DNA of 64,000 nucleotides, taken from contig OMWY01000001.1 of assembly GCA_900314885.1 (NCBI GenBank), positions 1 to 64,000 of the forward strand, given 5' to 3'. Positions 23,358 through 31,112 of this stretch are shown piece by piece. Origin of the DNA: an uncultured Eubacteriales bacterium. Its GTDB lineage: Bacteria; Bacillota; Clostridia; Lachnospirales; Lachnospiraceae. The notes beneath the pieces were generated by a model. It did not search any database. It was given only the letters and a program-made list of their open reading frames with translations, and had not been told where the DNA came from. Both the position numbers and the translations under genes were made by a program. Each line of letters starts with the position of its first letter. Within the stretch, counting starts at the first letter, position 1.

Positions 23358-23668
23358 AAAAACATTTTTATGGAATTTTAAGTACTGTGCTGGTTCTGTC
23401 GGTGACAACTTACGTTCTGCTTGACACATTTATCCTGCGTAGCGTATACAGTACCGATGCAAGCGTTGACAATAGCGTGGCATTTGCGGCAGTGGCAGAA
23501 AATATGGAGAGCAGCTCGGATGACACCGCTGATGAAGATAGCGACAGCGAGGAATCGGCAGGTGATGAAAGCGAGACCGAAAGCACTTACACGGATGAGG
23601 ACGGAGATGTCTACGCAGTCACGGATAATACTTCGAAAACCAAAACGAATTCCGATTCATCTAATGCC
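23354..23668 (+). pseudogene. Truncated second copy of the phosphodiester glycosidase gene
   Basis: MKKHFYGILSTVLVLSVTTY and the acidic linker match the gene at 18495 closely. The frame runs into the IS256-like fragment at about 23668 and stops at 23710, before the catalytic NAGPA domain. An anchored acidic stub is all that could be made. Confidence 0.85.
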
Positions 23669-24231
23669 GATTCTGCCATTCTTCTATTTCTGGCAATATT
23701 TTATCCGTAACGTTAGAAATAAAGCCCTCAGATACCTCAAACCCATAGATATCCCTGAGAGTGTCTGATATCTGCTTCGTGGTCATTCCTTTGGCATACA
23801 TGGATATAATCTTACTGTCAATATCAGAAATATCCTTCTGGCGTTTCTTTACCACCTGTGGCTCAAAAGTCGAATCCCTATCCTGAGGAACATCGATATT
23901 GAAACTACCATAGCTGCTATTTACCTGCTTTGACTTGTAACCGTTCCTTGCATCGGTATTTTCAGAGCGTTCTGATTTACTGTAACCCAGATGGTTATCC
24001 ATTTCAGCTTCCATCATTTCTTTGATAGTGCCGCCCAGAAGGTCTTTAAGAGCTTCCTGAATATCCTCAGCGCTCTCAATATCATACTCTTGAAGAAGCT
24101 TATGGATAATCTCTCTTTTGCCATCGGTCATTACTACTTTGTGAACTGGTTTCTTTTCTGATCTTGCCATAATTAAAGGCCTCCTATGAATTAATTTATT
24201 ATATCATAGAAGGCCCTTACTATAAAAGCTA
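23668..24231 (-). mobile_element. IS256-family (Mutator-type) transposase fragment
   Basis: Reverse-strand frame from 24170 (MARSEKKPVHKVVMTDGKRE) reads the N-terminal 165 residues of an IS256-family transposase: ALKDLLGGTIKEMMEAEMDN, GYSKSERSE, RNGYKSKQV, and KGMTTKQISDTLRDIYG. It ends at PEIEEWQNR, just before the first catalytic Asp region, at the junction with the glycosidase remnant. Catalytic domain and distal terminal repeat are missing, so it is immobile. The outer boundary near 24231 is approximate. Confidence 0.85.
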
Positions 24232-24232
24232 T

Positions 24233-24679
24233 TTACAGACTTTTTTCCATACTCTCTTTTTTTAATTGTCTAAAATAGCTTTCATAGGCCTTAGGTGTTT
24301 CAATTGTAACCAGGTTACCATTCTTTTTTACGACTATCGGATTAGTTAACCATTTACTAAGCGGGTCAGGCATTTTATAAATGATTTTTCCTTCCTCTTT
24401 CGTCTTTTGTGTTCTTTTACATTGTTGCATCGCGATTTTTTCAATATTACTATATATATCAGCCTCTGTATTTTCAACTTCAATAACTGTTGTCGAAGCA
24501 ATACTTGAAAAATATGCAGACATAGGAAAAATAAATATACATAATCCTAAAATTAAAAAAGGAATAAACATAGCATCAAATAGATGTCCATCAATTATTA
24601 TTGAAAATATTTCTCCTACACAAAAAATAATTACACCAATAGTCGAGAAATAAATCAAATATTTTTTAAATGTGCTCAT
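24233..24679 (-). CDS. Membrane protein, possible bacteriocin immunity protein
   Basis: 148 residues. Two close hydrophobic helices near the N-terminus (LIYFSTIGVIIFCVGEIFSI; FLILGLCIFIFPMSAYF), then a soluble C-terminal half. No known domain was recognised. Its start is 7 nt after the stop of a double-glycine bacteriocin peptide gene, with no strong ribosome site, so it is probably translationally coupled. Small two-helix proteins right after class II bacteriocin genes are commonly immunity proteins; that role is inferred from position. Confidence 0.6.
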   Translation of the reverse strand: MSTFKKYLIYFSTIGVIIFCVGEIFSIIIDGHLFDAMFIPFLILGLCIFIFPMSAYFSSIASTTVIEVENTEADIYSNIEKIAMQQCKRTQKTKEEGKIIYKMPDPLSKWLTNPIVVKKNGNLVTIETPKAYESYFRQLKKESMEKSL

Positions 24680-24686
24680 GTCAATA

Positions 24687-24899
24687 TTATACAGGCGTAA
24701 TAGCCCCTATTCCTCCTCCAAAACTTGCTCCTGCAACATATGCATGGTATATTCCGGCGAGTGTTGGTTTAGTTCCTGTAGCAATTCTTCCGGAATATAC
24801 TGCCAATCCGGCAGCTCCGCCCAGTATTGCTCCACCGATAGCGCCACATAGGGCTCCGCCATTAATTTTTCTCAGATCTTCATCCTTTACAGTTATCAT
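24687..24899 (-). CDS. Class II bacteriocin-like peptide with double-glycine leader
   Basis: 70 residues. Leader MITVKDEDLRKINGG ends in GG, the cut site of C39 peptidase exporters. The 55-residue core is Gly/Ala-rich with repeated GxxxG motifs (CGAIGGAILGGAAGLA; AGASFGGGIGA), typical of two-peptide bacteriocins whose helices pack together in the membrane. AAGGAGATTAAT precedes the ATG. The neighbour at 24910 would be the partner peptide. Confidence 0.8.
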   Translation of the reverse strand: MITVKDEDLRKINGGALCGAIGGAILGGAAGLAVYSGRIATGTKPTLAGIYHAYVAGASFGGGIGAITPV

Positions 24900-24909
24900 A
24901 TTAATCTCC

Positions 24910-25143
24910 TTAGAAAATGTTATAAATTAAATATCCTGCAGCTGCTCCAACAACACCACCTACAAAAGTACCTACGGGACCTCCGATAGAACCGCATTTA
25001 CTTCCGATATCGGCACCAACTCGAGCGCCGACCGCTCCGGCTGAAGCCGATGTAACAACATTACCTAATTCCTTCCATGAAATACTTCCTCCACTTATTT
25101 CAATAAGTGAATCACAATCTAATAGCTCAAAGTTATTATACAT
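24910..25143 (-). CDS. Class II bacteriocin-like peptide with double-glycine leader, partner
   Basis: 77 residues. Leader MYNNFELLDCDSLIEISGG, then a core with GAVGARVGADIGSKCGSIGG and GTFVGGVVGAAAGYL, many GxxxG motifs. AAGGAGGTAGC precedes the ATG. First of the pair, 10 nt before the next peptide gene. Together they look like a class IIb two-peptide bacteriocin. Confidence 0.8.
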   Translation of the reverse strand: MYNNFELLDCDSLIEISGGSISWKELGNVVTSASAGAVGARVGADIGSKCGSIGGPVGTFVGGVVGAAAGYLIYNIF

Positions 25144-25222
25144 TAAAGCTACCTCCTTAAAATAAAATATTATATCAAAGCTATATCATATTGCGCATTA
25201 TGATTACGGCTAAGATTTCATG

Positions 25223-26704
25223 TTAATCTTTTAGATCAATCTTTTTTAGCAGATAGCTTAACACACTTTCTCTGTCAGTAACTATCTTCGCCTGCATTGC
25301 CATGCCGTTCTTAAGGTTAGCTCTCTCACCGCCTTTATTCACAAGGGACCGGCTATCACACTTTGCCTTAACCTTATAGTAAGCGTTACCGCTCGTTTCA
25401 TCAACAGATATATCCTTAGCGATATCTTCTATTGTTCCTGTGAAGTATCCATACTCACTTGAGGGGTAAGCGCTGACATCGAATTTAACTTTTTGTCCGA
25501 CCATTATCTTGCCTATATCCTTGTTGGACAAATATATTTCCGCGAAAAATCCCCCGGTATTCTCCGGATAGATGGCGCCTACTTCAGAGCCTTCCTGCAC
25601 ATAAAGGCCTTTACTAACCGCTTCATTCGCATAGAAGTATCCGGTATTTGCTGCCTTTATTTCGCAGGCTTCTCCCTGTAAATCGTAGGTTTGTAACTTT
25701 GCCTCATACTCATCCGCTTTTTCTTCCAAAGCCGCTCTCTCAGAATCGAGTGTAGTTTTCTCTGAAAGAATCGCCATATCCTTTATATCAGATTCATCCG
25801 CACTGTCGGAATAATCTTTCTGGTTGCTTACGTTCGTAAGATTATCTTGCAGGCTCGTTATCGTGTCCTCTATCTGGTTAATCTGTTGTTCTATTGAAGC
25901 AAGCTCGTTGAGTTCGATATTCTTTAAAGCCTTTTTCTTTTCGCTCTTCACAAGATTTATATCTTCTTTTCCCGCGTCCTGCTTCATAAGTTCATCTATT
26001 TTACTGTCATATTGCATAGCGCTATAATCATATGACGATACATAGCTCTCAACCAGTGTGTAGAAGTATGAATCGCTCTTAGAAAATGCGTTCTTTCTGC
26101 TTATAACACACTTCTTTGCAGCAGCGAGCTTATCCTTTTTAGTCTGATATTTCTGTAAGGTCTTTTCAGTGTTTTTCATACTTTTATCATAAAGTCCGGC
26201 CTTATCAGAAGATTTGCTCTCTGTCTTTACTTTAGAGAAGAGCAGTTCCCTTCTGCCCTTATATTCTTCATAATAAGTATTTTTCTTTTCCTTGTCAAGG
26301 TATTTTATACCCTTTGTAAGGCTTTTCTTATAGGCGTCGATCATTTGAAGGCGTTTATCAACCTTATCGAGCTCTTTTTTAGCTTCACTTACACTCTCAG
26401 GCAGAGAGTCGACCTTTATATCGACAAGTACTTGACCTTTTTGTACGTAGTCACCATCATGAACTTTAATCTCGCTTACCTGTCCCATTGTCTTGCTCGG
26501 CACTTTTATCGCGGCGGTATCAGCTTTGAAGATACCGTTTCCTTTTACTTCTATATCTATCTTAAATAAGGCTGCCCATAGAAGAGCTATAGAAACAATC
26601 GCGAGGACGATATATATAGTAAATACGAGGATTCCTCTTGGCGCCTCGTTATATACTTCCTTGCTTTCGGTCATATCAGAAGCATCTATAATAACCGGTT
26701 TCAT
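25223..26704 (-). CDS. HlyD-type bacteriocin secretion accessory protein
   Basis: 493 residues. One membrane helix near residues 25-47 (ILVFTIYIVLAIVSIALLWA), a lipoyl-like half (IKVPSKTMGQVSEIKVHDGD YVQKGQ region), a long coiled coil (about 110-340, Lys/Glu/Asp-rich) and a closing beta-barrel part (GSEVGAIYPENTGGFFAEIY). These are the parts of membrane-fusion accessory proteins that work with C39-peptidase ABC exporters. Start overlaps the exporter stop (ATGA), with GGGGAGGCG upstream. The protein is intact although its exporter is broken. Confidence 0.88.
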   Translation of the reverse strand: MKPVIIDASDMTESKEVYNEAPRGILVFTIYIVLAIVSIALLWAALFKIDIEVKGNGIFKADTAAIKVPSKTMGQVSEIKVHDGDYVQKGQVLVDIKVDSLPESVSEAKKELDKVDKRLQMIDAYKKSLTKGIKYLDKEKKNTYYEEYKGRRELLFSKVKTESKSSDKAGLYDKSMKNTEKTLQKYQTKKDKLAAAKKCVISRKNAFSKSDSYFYTLVESYVSSYDYSAMQYDSKIDELMKQDAGKEDINLVKSEKKKALKNIELNELASIEQQINQIEDTITSLQDNLTNVSNQKDYSDSADESDIKDMAILSEKTTLDSERAALEEKADEYEAKLQTYDLQGEACEIKAANTGYFYANEAVSKGLYVQEGSEVGAIYPENTGGFFAEIYLSNKDIGKIMVGQKVKFDVSAYPSSEYGYFTGTIEDIAKDISVDETSGNAYYKVKAKCDSRSLVNKGGERANLKNGMAMQAKIVTDRESVLSYLLKKIDLKD

Positions 26705-28051
26705 GCTGTCGCCTCCCCTTCAAAGCTCTGGTTCTTAACAAGAGAAGCGTACATACCTTTTGAGTTCATAAGACTCTTATGATTTCCCTTCTCGATAATC
26801 TTTCCATTTTCAAACACATATATCCTGTCACAGTTTCTAATAGTTGAAAGTCTGTGCGCAATATAGATTACCGTCATGTCCTTGGTAAAGCTTTCTATGG
26901 TTTCATCAAGAGCCTTCTGCGTTATAGAGTCGAGGTTGCTGGTCGCTTCATCAAGGATTAGGACATCCGGCTTCTTAAGCAGGGCTCTCGCGATAGCAAG
27001 CCTTTGTCTCTGCCCGCCTGAAAGGTTCGCTCCGTTCTCATCAAGCCTTGTCTCATATCTCAAAGGCAGATCATTGATAAATTCATGCGCCTGCGCCATT
27101 TTACAGGCTGCAATTACTTCTTCCATAGTAACATCGTCCATGCCTAACGTAAGGTTCTCATATATCGAACCGCTGAAAAGAAATGTCTCCTGTGGAATAT
27201 AGGCGATTCTGTCACGCAGGGTTTCCGTTTTAATATCCTCAATGTTATTGCCATCTATCAATATATTACCAGACTCAGCGTTATACATCTTAAGAAGAAG
27301 TTTGGCAAGCGTAGTCTTACCCGAACCGCTCTCTCCAACGAAAGCCACCTTTTCTCCTGCCTTTATATCAAGAGAAATATCATCAAGGACAAGCCTCCTT
27401 GTACCATATCGAAACTTGAGATTATTTATCTCTATGTTTCCGTTAATCTTTTCCGGGACAATTTCGTGATTTCCGTTCTTTTCCTTTTCAGTTTCAAGAT
27501 CGAGTATCTCACCCAGTCTGTCAGCTGCTACAACCGCTGTCTGTAACTGAGGCTGCAGATTAATAAGGTTCTTAACAGGATCGAGAAAATACGCTAACAG
27601 GGAATTAAATGTAATAAGCGAGCCAATAGTCATCTGACCATTTATTACAATTATACCACCTATCCAGAGTATAACTACTCCACCGACAAGCTCTACCAGA
27701 GTTTTAAGGGAAGTCTGGATATTTTCAGCGTAACCGAGTCTGAATATGCTTTTAAGGAGCTTAACAAATTTACTTTCAGTCTCCCAGTTAACCTTTCTTT
27801 CAGTATTGTACGCCTTTACCGTACCTATACCATTAAGCGATTCAACCATATACGAAGATAAATTCGCATTGTATTCCATGCTATCACGATTCAGTTTCTC
27901 ATACCAATTAACCGGGAAGCTGCCGGTCAGTTCCGGCAGCTTCCCTGATTTTAGCGATACTTGTCTTGTAACCATTCTGCTTGCAGATAGTCGCGAGACA
28001 AGCAGCGCCACAGTCAGTGATGTCATGCTGTTTAATACAATAATATTTCAT
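26701..28051 (-). pseudogene. Peptidase-containing ABC exporter (C39/LanT-type), internally deleted
   Basis: The N-terminal part, 28051 down to 27908, reads MKYYCIKQHDITDCGAACLA, the start of the C39 leader-peptidase domain with its catalytic Cys, and stops after 47 residues. From about 27930 another frame reads the last third of the membrane domain (SSYMVESLNGIGTVKAYN) and a complete ATPase domain: Walker A GESGSGKTTLAK, signature LSGGQRQRLAIARAL, Walker B VLILDEATSNLD, switch His. Roughly 300 residues, including the peptidase His/Asp and the first membrane helices, are missing, with a frame change. The junction is a 13-bp palindrome (27914-27945). No processing or export is expected from this gene. 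Confidence 0.88.
27914..27945. repeat. 13-bp perfect palindrome at the exporter deletion junction
   Basis: GGGAAGCTGCCGG and its exact complement, separated by TCAGTT. One arm belongs to the C39 domain, the other to the membrane domain, so the palindrome was created at, or caused, the deletion. Confidence 0.8.
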
Positions 28052-28075
28052 GATGTTATCATTCCCTAAATTATG

Positions 28076-28807
28076 CTATTCCTCGATGATGTGATCCTTT
28101 AATAAACAATAATCCATTTGCATCATCCTATCATGACCAATTACTTGCCCGCCTTCGTTCATTACTTTAAATTTTACTATTGGTCCTTGTATCGTATTTG
28201 TTGTTGCTGTTTGAATAGCCTTGGAAATGTCACAATATCTAACACAATTTGCCCCTGACAAAAAACATTCACTACCAAAAATAATTATACAGTCTAACAC
28301 ATACCCTTTATACACAACTAGTATTAGAAGGTATAAATCATTAATAGCAAGCATAGTTGTCGAAAAAATTTCTCGGTTTCCATATTCGTAAATTAATGTC
28401 ATGACATCTAAAGTTATCACAACTACAAGAGCATAAGGCAAGAGCTTAGTAAAAGCATGTGCTTGCTTAAGCTTATTGCTTGAATATTGAGAACACATAA
28501 AATTTTTGCTTGCATTTATAAAACCTACTACGTTTTTATAATAAACACGTACAAAAATCAGATTCACGATTATTAATGCGAAAATCATTCCAAAACATTC
28601 AATCATTGCACGTAACAATAACGAACTGGCATTAGAAGAACATAAATACACACTAAACAAGTATATAGAAAAAAATAGTAAAAATATATAGTTTCTTAGT
28701 GTGAAAGTGGGTGATTTTGCTGTTTTATAATATCTCATAATTATGATATCCTTTATTACCTTAGTTATGGCAATAATAATTGCTATAACTAGAAATATTA
28801 TCCCCAA
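28076..28807 (-). CDS. Polytopic membrane protein in the bacteriocin locus
   Basis: About 243 residues from a TTG at 28807 overlapping the preceding bacteriocin stop; an ATG at 28738 with AAGGAT upstream is an equally possible start. Five or six hydrophobic helices (LGIIFLVIAIIIAITKVIKD; NYIFLLFFSIYLFSVYL; FGMIFALIIVNLIFVRVYY; LLPYALVVVITLDVMTLIY) and a soluble C-terminus. No known family was recognised. Its place between a bacteriocin peptide and the exporter suggests immunity or transport assistance. Confidence 0.55.
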   Translation of the reverse strand: MGIIFLVIAIIIAITKVIKDIIIMRYYKTAKSPTFTLRNYIFLLFFSIYLFSVYLCSSNASSLLLRAMIECFGMIFALIIVNLIFVRVYYKNVVGFINASKNFMCSQYSSNKLKQAHAFTKLLPYALVVVITLDVMTLIYEYGNREIFSTTMLAINDLYLLILVVYKGYVLDCIIIFGSECFLSGANCVRYCDISKAIQTATTNTIQGPIVKFKVMNEGGQVIGHDRMMQMDYCLLKDHIIEE

Positions 28808-28992
28808 ATTGCACTGACCACACACAGTGGAATTCCTACATATGGGCTCACTAAACAAGCTGCAATACTGCCACCAAGTAGCAAATAATCACTCACAGTC
28901 TGAAGTTTGCCACCTGTAATATTATACATCTCTTCGGAATCAAGCCGTGATAACTCATCCGATAAGTCTATATTTAATACATGTGTGTACAT
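28798..28992 (-). CDS. Bacteriocin-like peptide with double-glycine leader
   Basis: 64 residues from 28992 (MYTHVLNIDLSDELSRLD), with GGAGTGTTTGGAAA upstream; a longer upstream frame reads a different gene and is rejected. The leader ends EEMYNITGG and the 35-residue hydrophobic core is KLQTVSDYLLLGGSIAACLV and on, with two Cys. Type as for other class II peptides in this cluster. Overlaps the gene on each side. Confidence 0.7.
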   Translation of the reverse strand: MYTHVLNIDLSDELSRLDSEEMYNITGGKLQTVSDYLLLGGSIAACLVSPYVGIPLCVVSAIWG

Positions 28993-29144
28993 TTTCCAAA
29001 CACTCCCGCACCTATTAAACCTATGGCAATACCCACCGGTGGACAAGTAATTCCAGCAGGAACCGCCCATGCGATACCTACATACCCCATTGTCGCTCCA
29101 ATTGAATCGGATACTACGTTTCCACCATTAATCAAAATTAGCAT
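28974..29144 (-). pseudogene. Bacteriocin-like core with a damaged leader
   Basis: The frame to a stop at 28974 reads MLILINGG then NVVSDSIGATMGYVGIAWAV, PAGITCPPVGIAIGLIGAGV and a short tail: a Gly-rich two-Cys core behind an INGG cleavage motif. Only six residues precede the GG, and an in-frame stop lies just upstream. Another frame upstream supplies a helical stretch ending EQKMHANFD. A one-base frameshift in the leader is the simplest explanation. It is too short for routine gene calling. Confidence 0.55.
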
Positions 29145-29328
29145 GCATTTTCTGCTCGCAGTTATTTATTGCTCTAAGTATAGCCATAGTAATACGTTTT
29201 GCTTAGACGTCTCAAAACTGCTAAGGTATCCATAGCCGCTGAGCTACTATACATAATAACCTTTAGGATCCTAGCTTTGTGTACCTGTATTTCTACAGAG
29301 CCGCTATATCTATGAGCAACAGTTTGCT

Positions 29329-29357
29329 ATTATATATCAGTTTGTTAAATTTGTCAA
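29329..29357 (-). promoter_or_regulatory. Consensus promoter of the bacteriocin locus with upstream direct repeats
   Basis: On the reverse strand TTGACA, 17-bp spacer, TATAAT. Upstream, TATTTCTAATAA (29384) and TATTGCTAATAA (29415) are near-identical and 31 bp apart, three helical turns, a possible regulator site. Confidence 0.75.
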
Positions 29358-29490
29358 GCATTTATTTAAGATTCACTTATTGATATTTCTAATAAGAGCA
29401 TTATTATTTATTAGTATTGCTAATAAACTCAATATTTAACCTTAAATATATTAAATGATGCATTTGCGACCGAGATACATTAAAGTAGAA

Positions 29491-29575
29491 TTATTCAAGG
29501 GGTATAGTCACAGTAAATGTGTTTCCGAGGCCTTCATTGCTCTTAACATCTATAGAACTGCTGAAATCAATACAG
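29491..29575 (-). pseudogene. Remnant of a histidine kinase 3' end
   Basis: Reverse translation gives SSIDVKSNEGLGNTFTVTIP then LE and stop, closely matching the last residues of the kinase at 31113 (SIEVKSKEGLGSTFTVTIP). The remnant and the kinase end lie in the same orientation on either side of the ATPase gene. Confidence 0.7.
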
Positions 29576-29780
29576 GGAAGCAGGCGGTTTCAAATTAAAG
29601 AGGGATGGGTATATTAGCCGCAGTTGCAATAGAGACGCGTGAAAATGCGGGGAATCCGTGAGTTCTTGTAGGCATAGGCGTAACAGGCGTACTTATCTAG
29701 TCTACATACGTTAAAAAAAAGTGGGTTACAGTCCACACCCTACAACAGTGCTGTGTTACCGTTCGAATAATTTTTTCCTC
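29576..29780. other. Intergenic stretch without recognised gene
   Basis: No supported reading frame. The right part (from about 29733, GTTACAGTCCACACC) is shared in inverted form with 20057-20222 and belongs to the ATPase promoter region. Confidence 0.5.
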
Positions 29781-29834
29781 TTGAAAGAATGAGTGAAATA
29801 TGCTAATATATCAATGTAGTATCAAATTAGCATA
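29781..29834 (+). promoter_or_regulatory. Promoter and inverted-repeat operator of the DUF4143 ATPase gene
   Basis: TTGAAA, 17-bp spacer, TAATAT (29804). The 9-bp inverted repeat TATGCTAAT (29799-29807) and ATTAGCATA (29826-29834) overlaps the -10 and is preserved in the inverted remnant at 20111-20146. Confidence 0.65.
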
Positions 29835-29849
29835 AAAGGAGCGACTGAT

Positions 29850-31070
29850 ATGTATTTTGAGAGGCATATTTCTGATGATATATTACAGTCCGGTGAGACT
29901 TTTTCATCGGTTTTGATAACCGGGCCGAGGCAGGTAGGCAAGTCAACCATTTTACAGCACATGCTTCCTGACTTAAGGGTTGTCTCTATGGATTCAAACG
30001 CTGTAAAGAACGCTGCTATTGCGGATCCCGGCGGTTTCCTTTCGCTTCAGGGAAGTCCGCTTATTATAGATGAAGTCCAGAAGGTGCCTGAACTATTTGA
30101 TGAAATAAAGCAGGCAATAGACAAAGATAAGCATTATGGTATGTATTATTTAACCGGATCGCAGAACCTGTTGCTTATGAAAAATGTTTCGGATTCTCTC
30201 GCCGGAAGAGTGAATATTATACATATGCTGGGGCTAAGTACGAGAGAAATTTTAATGGAAGCTAGGAAGGAACCGTTTTTACCTACCACAACGGAACTTG
30301 TGTTGCGGCGTCCGTTAAATAATAGAAGTACTGCCTGGTTATGGTGGCGTATTCACAGGGGAAGCATGCCTGAATTATATGCCAATGAAAAAATTGACTG
30401 GGAAAAATATTATGATTCATATGTTCAGACATATCTTGAACGTGATGTAAGAGACTTTGCGAATATAAGAGACCTTATTACGTTCCGTAAATTTATGGTC
30501 AGCATAGCTGCAAGAACGGGCCAGCTATTAAATATTAGCGACATAGCGCGCGATGTGGGTATCGAATCGGCTACAGTAAAAAAATGGCTCTCGGTGCTTC
30601 AGGCATCTGATATAATATATTTATTGGAGCCGTTTTCTTTAAATGTAGCAAAAAGGGTAGTTAAAACACCTAAGGTATACTTCACAGATACAGGCCTTGC
30701 TTGCTTTTTGACCAGATGGACCAGTCCGGAAACGTTAATGACCGGCGCAATGGCGGGAAATATATTTGAGACTTATGTTTTCAGCGAACTTTTAAAGTCT
30801 TATTACAATGTAGGAAAAAGGGCGCCAATATATTTCTACCGTGACAGCAATGGAGTTGAAGTGGATTTTCTGATTTATGAGGATAATAAACTATATCCGA
30901 TTGAAGTCAAGAAAAACAGCAACCCGGGCAAGGCGGACGCAAGGCATTTTAAAACGTTGGTAAAGGCATTTCCATCGGTGGACGTCGCTGAAGGAGGTGT
31001 TATTTGCACGGGAAGTGAACTGCTTCCGATTGATAAGGGTGTGACCTCTATACCTGCCTTATATATATAA
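29850..31070 (+). CDS. ATP-binding protein of the AAA_14/DUF4143 family
   Basis: 406 residues. N-terminal AAA domain: Walker A GPRQVGKST (about 26-34), Walker B-like LIIDEVQKVPELFDEIK, then YYLTGSQNLLLM. C-terminal DUF4143: winged-helix ARDVGIESATVKKWL and a nuclease-like core, RDSNGVEVDFLIYEDNKLYP followed by IEVKK, which resembles the D-ExK motif of restriction-type nucleases. The family is common, often in many copies, in gut Firmicutes and Bacteroidetes; its role is unsettled. AAAGGAGCGACT precedes the ATG. Partial copies of both its ends lie elsewhere in the window. Confidence 0.88.
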   Translation: MYFERHISDDILQSGETFSSVLITGPRQVGKSTILQHMLPDLRVVSMDSNAVKNAAIADPGGFLSLQGSPLIIDEVQKVPELFDEIKQAIDKDKHYGMYYLTGSQNLLLMKNVSDSLAGRVNIIHMLGLSTREILMEARKEPFLPTTTELVLRRPLNNRSTAWLWWRIHRGSMPELYANEKIDWEKYYDSYVQTYLERDVRDFANIRDLITFRKFMVSIAARTGQLLNISDIARDVGIESATVKKWLSVLQASDIIYLLEPFSLNVAKRVVKTPKVYFTDTGLACFLTRWTSPETLMTGAMAGNIFETYVFSELLKSYYNVGKRAPIYFYRDSNGVEVDFLIYEDNKLYPIEVKKNSNPGKADARHFKTLVKAFPSVDVAEGGVICTGSELLPIDKGVTSIPALYI

Positions 31071-31112
31071 AGAAAATCTGTCTGGATATTCAATATTATT
31101 GATCTTCGGTAA

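Noticed and set aside
23421..23768. Forward open frame of 115 codons overlapping the glycosidase remnant
   Set aside because: It is a frame shadow of the duplicated glycosidase gene; the copy at 18625 has the same shadow.
28981..29235. Forward open frame of 84 codons in the bacteriocin region
   Set aside because: It is opposite the Gly-rich bacteriocin core; no ribosome site, and the promoter points the other way.
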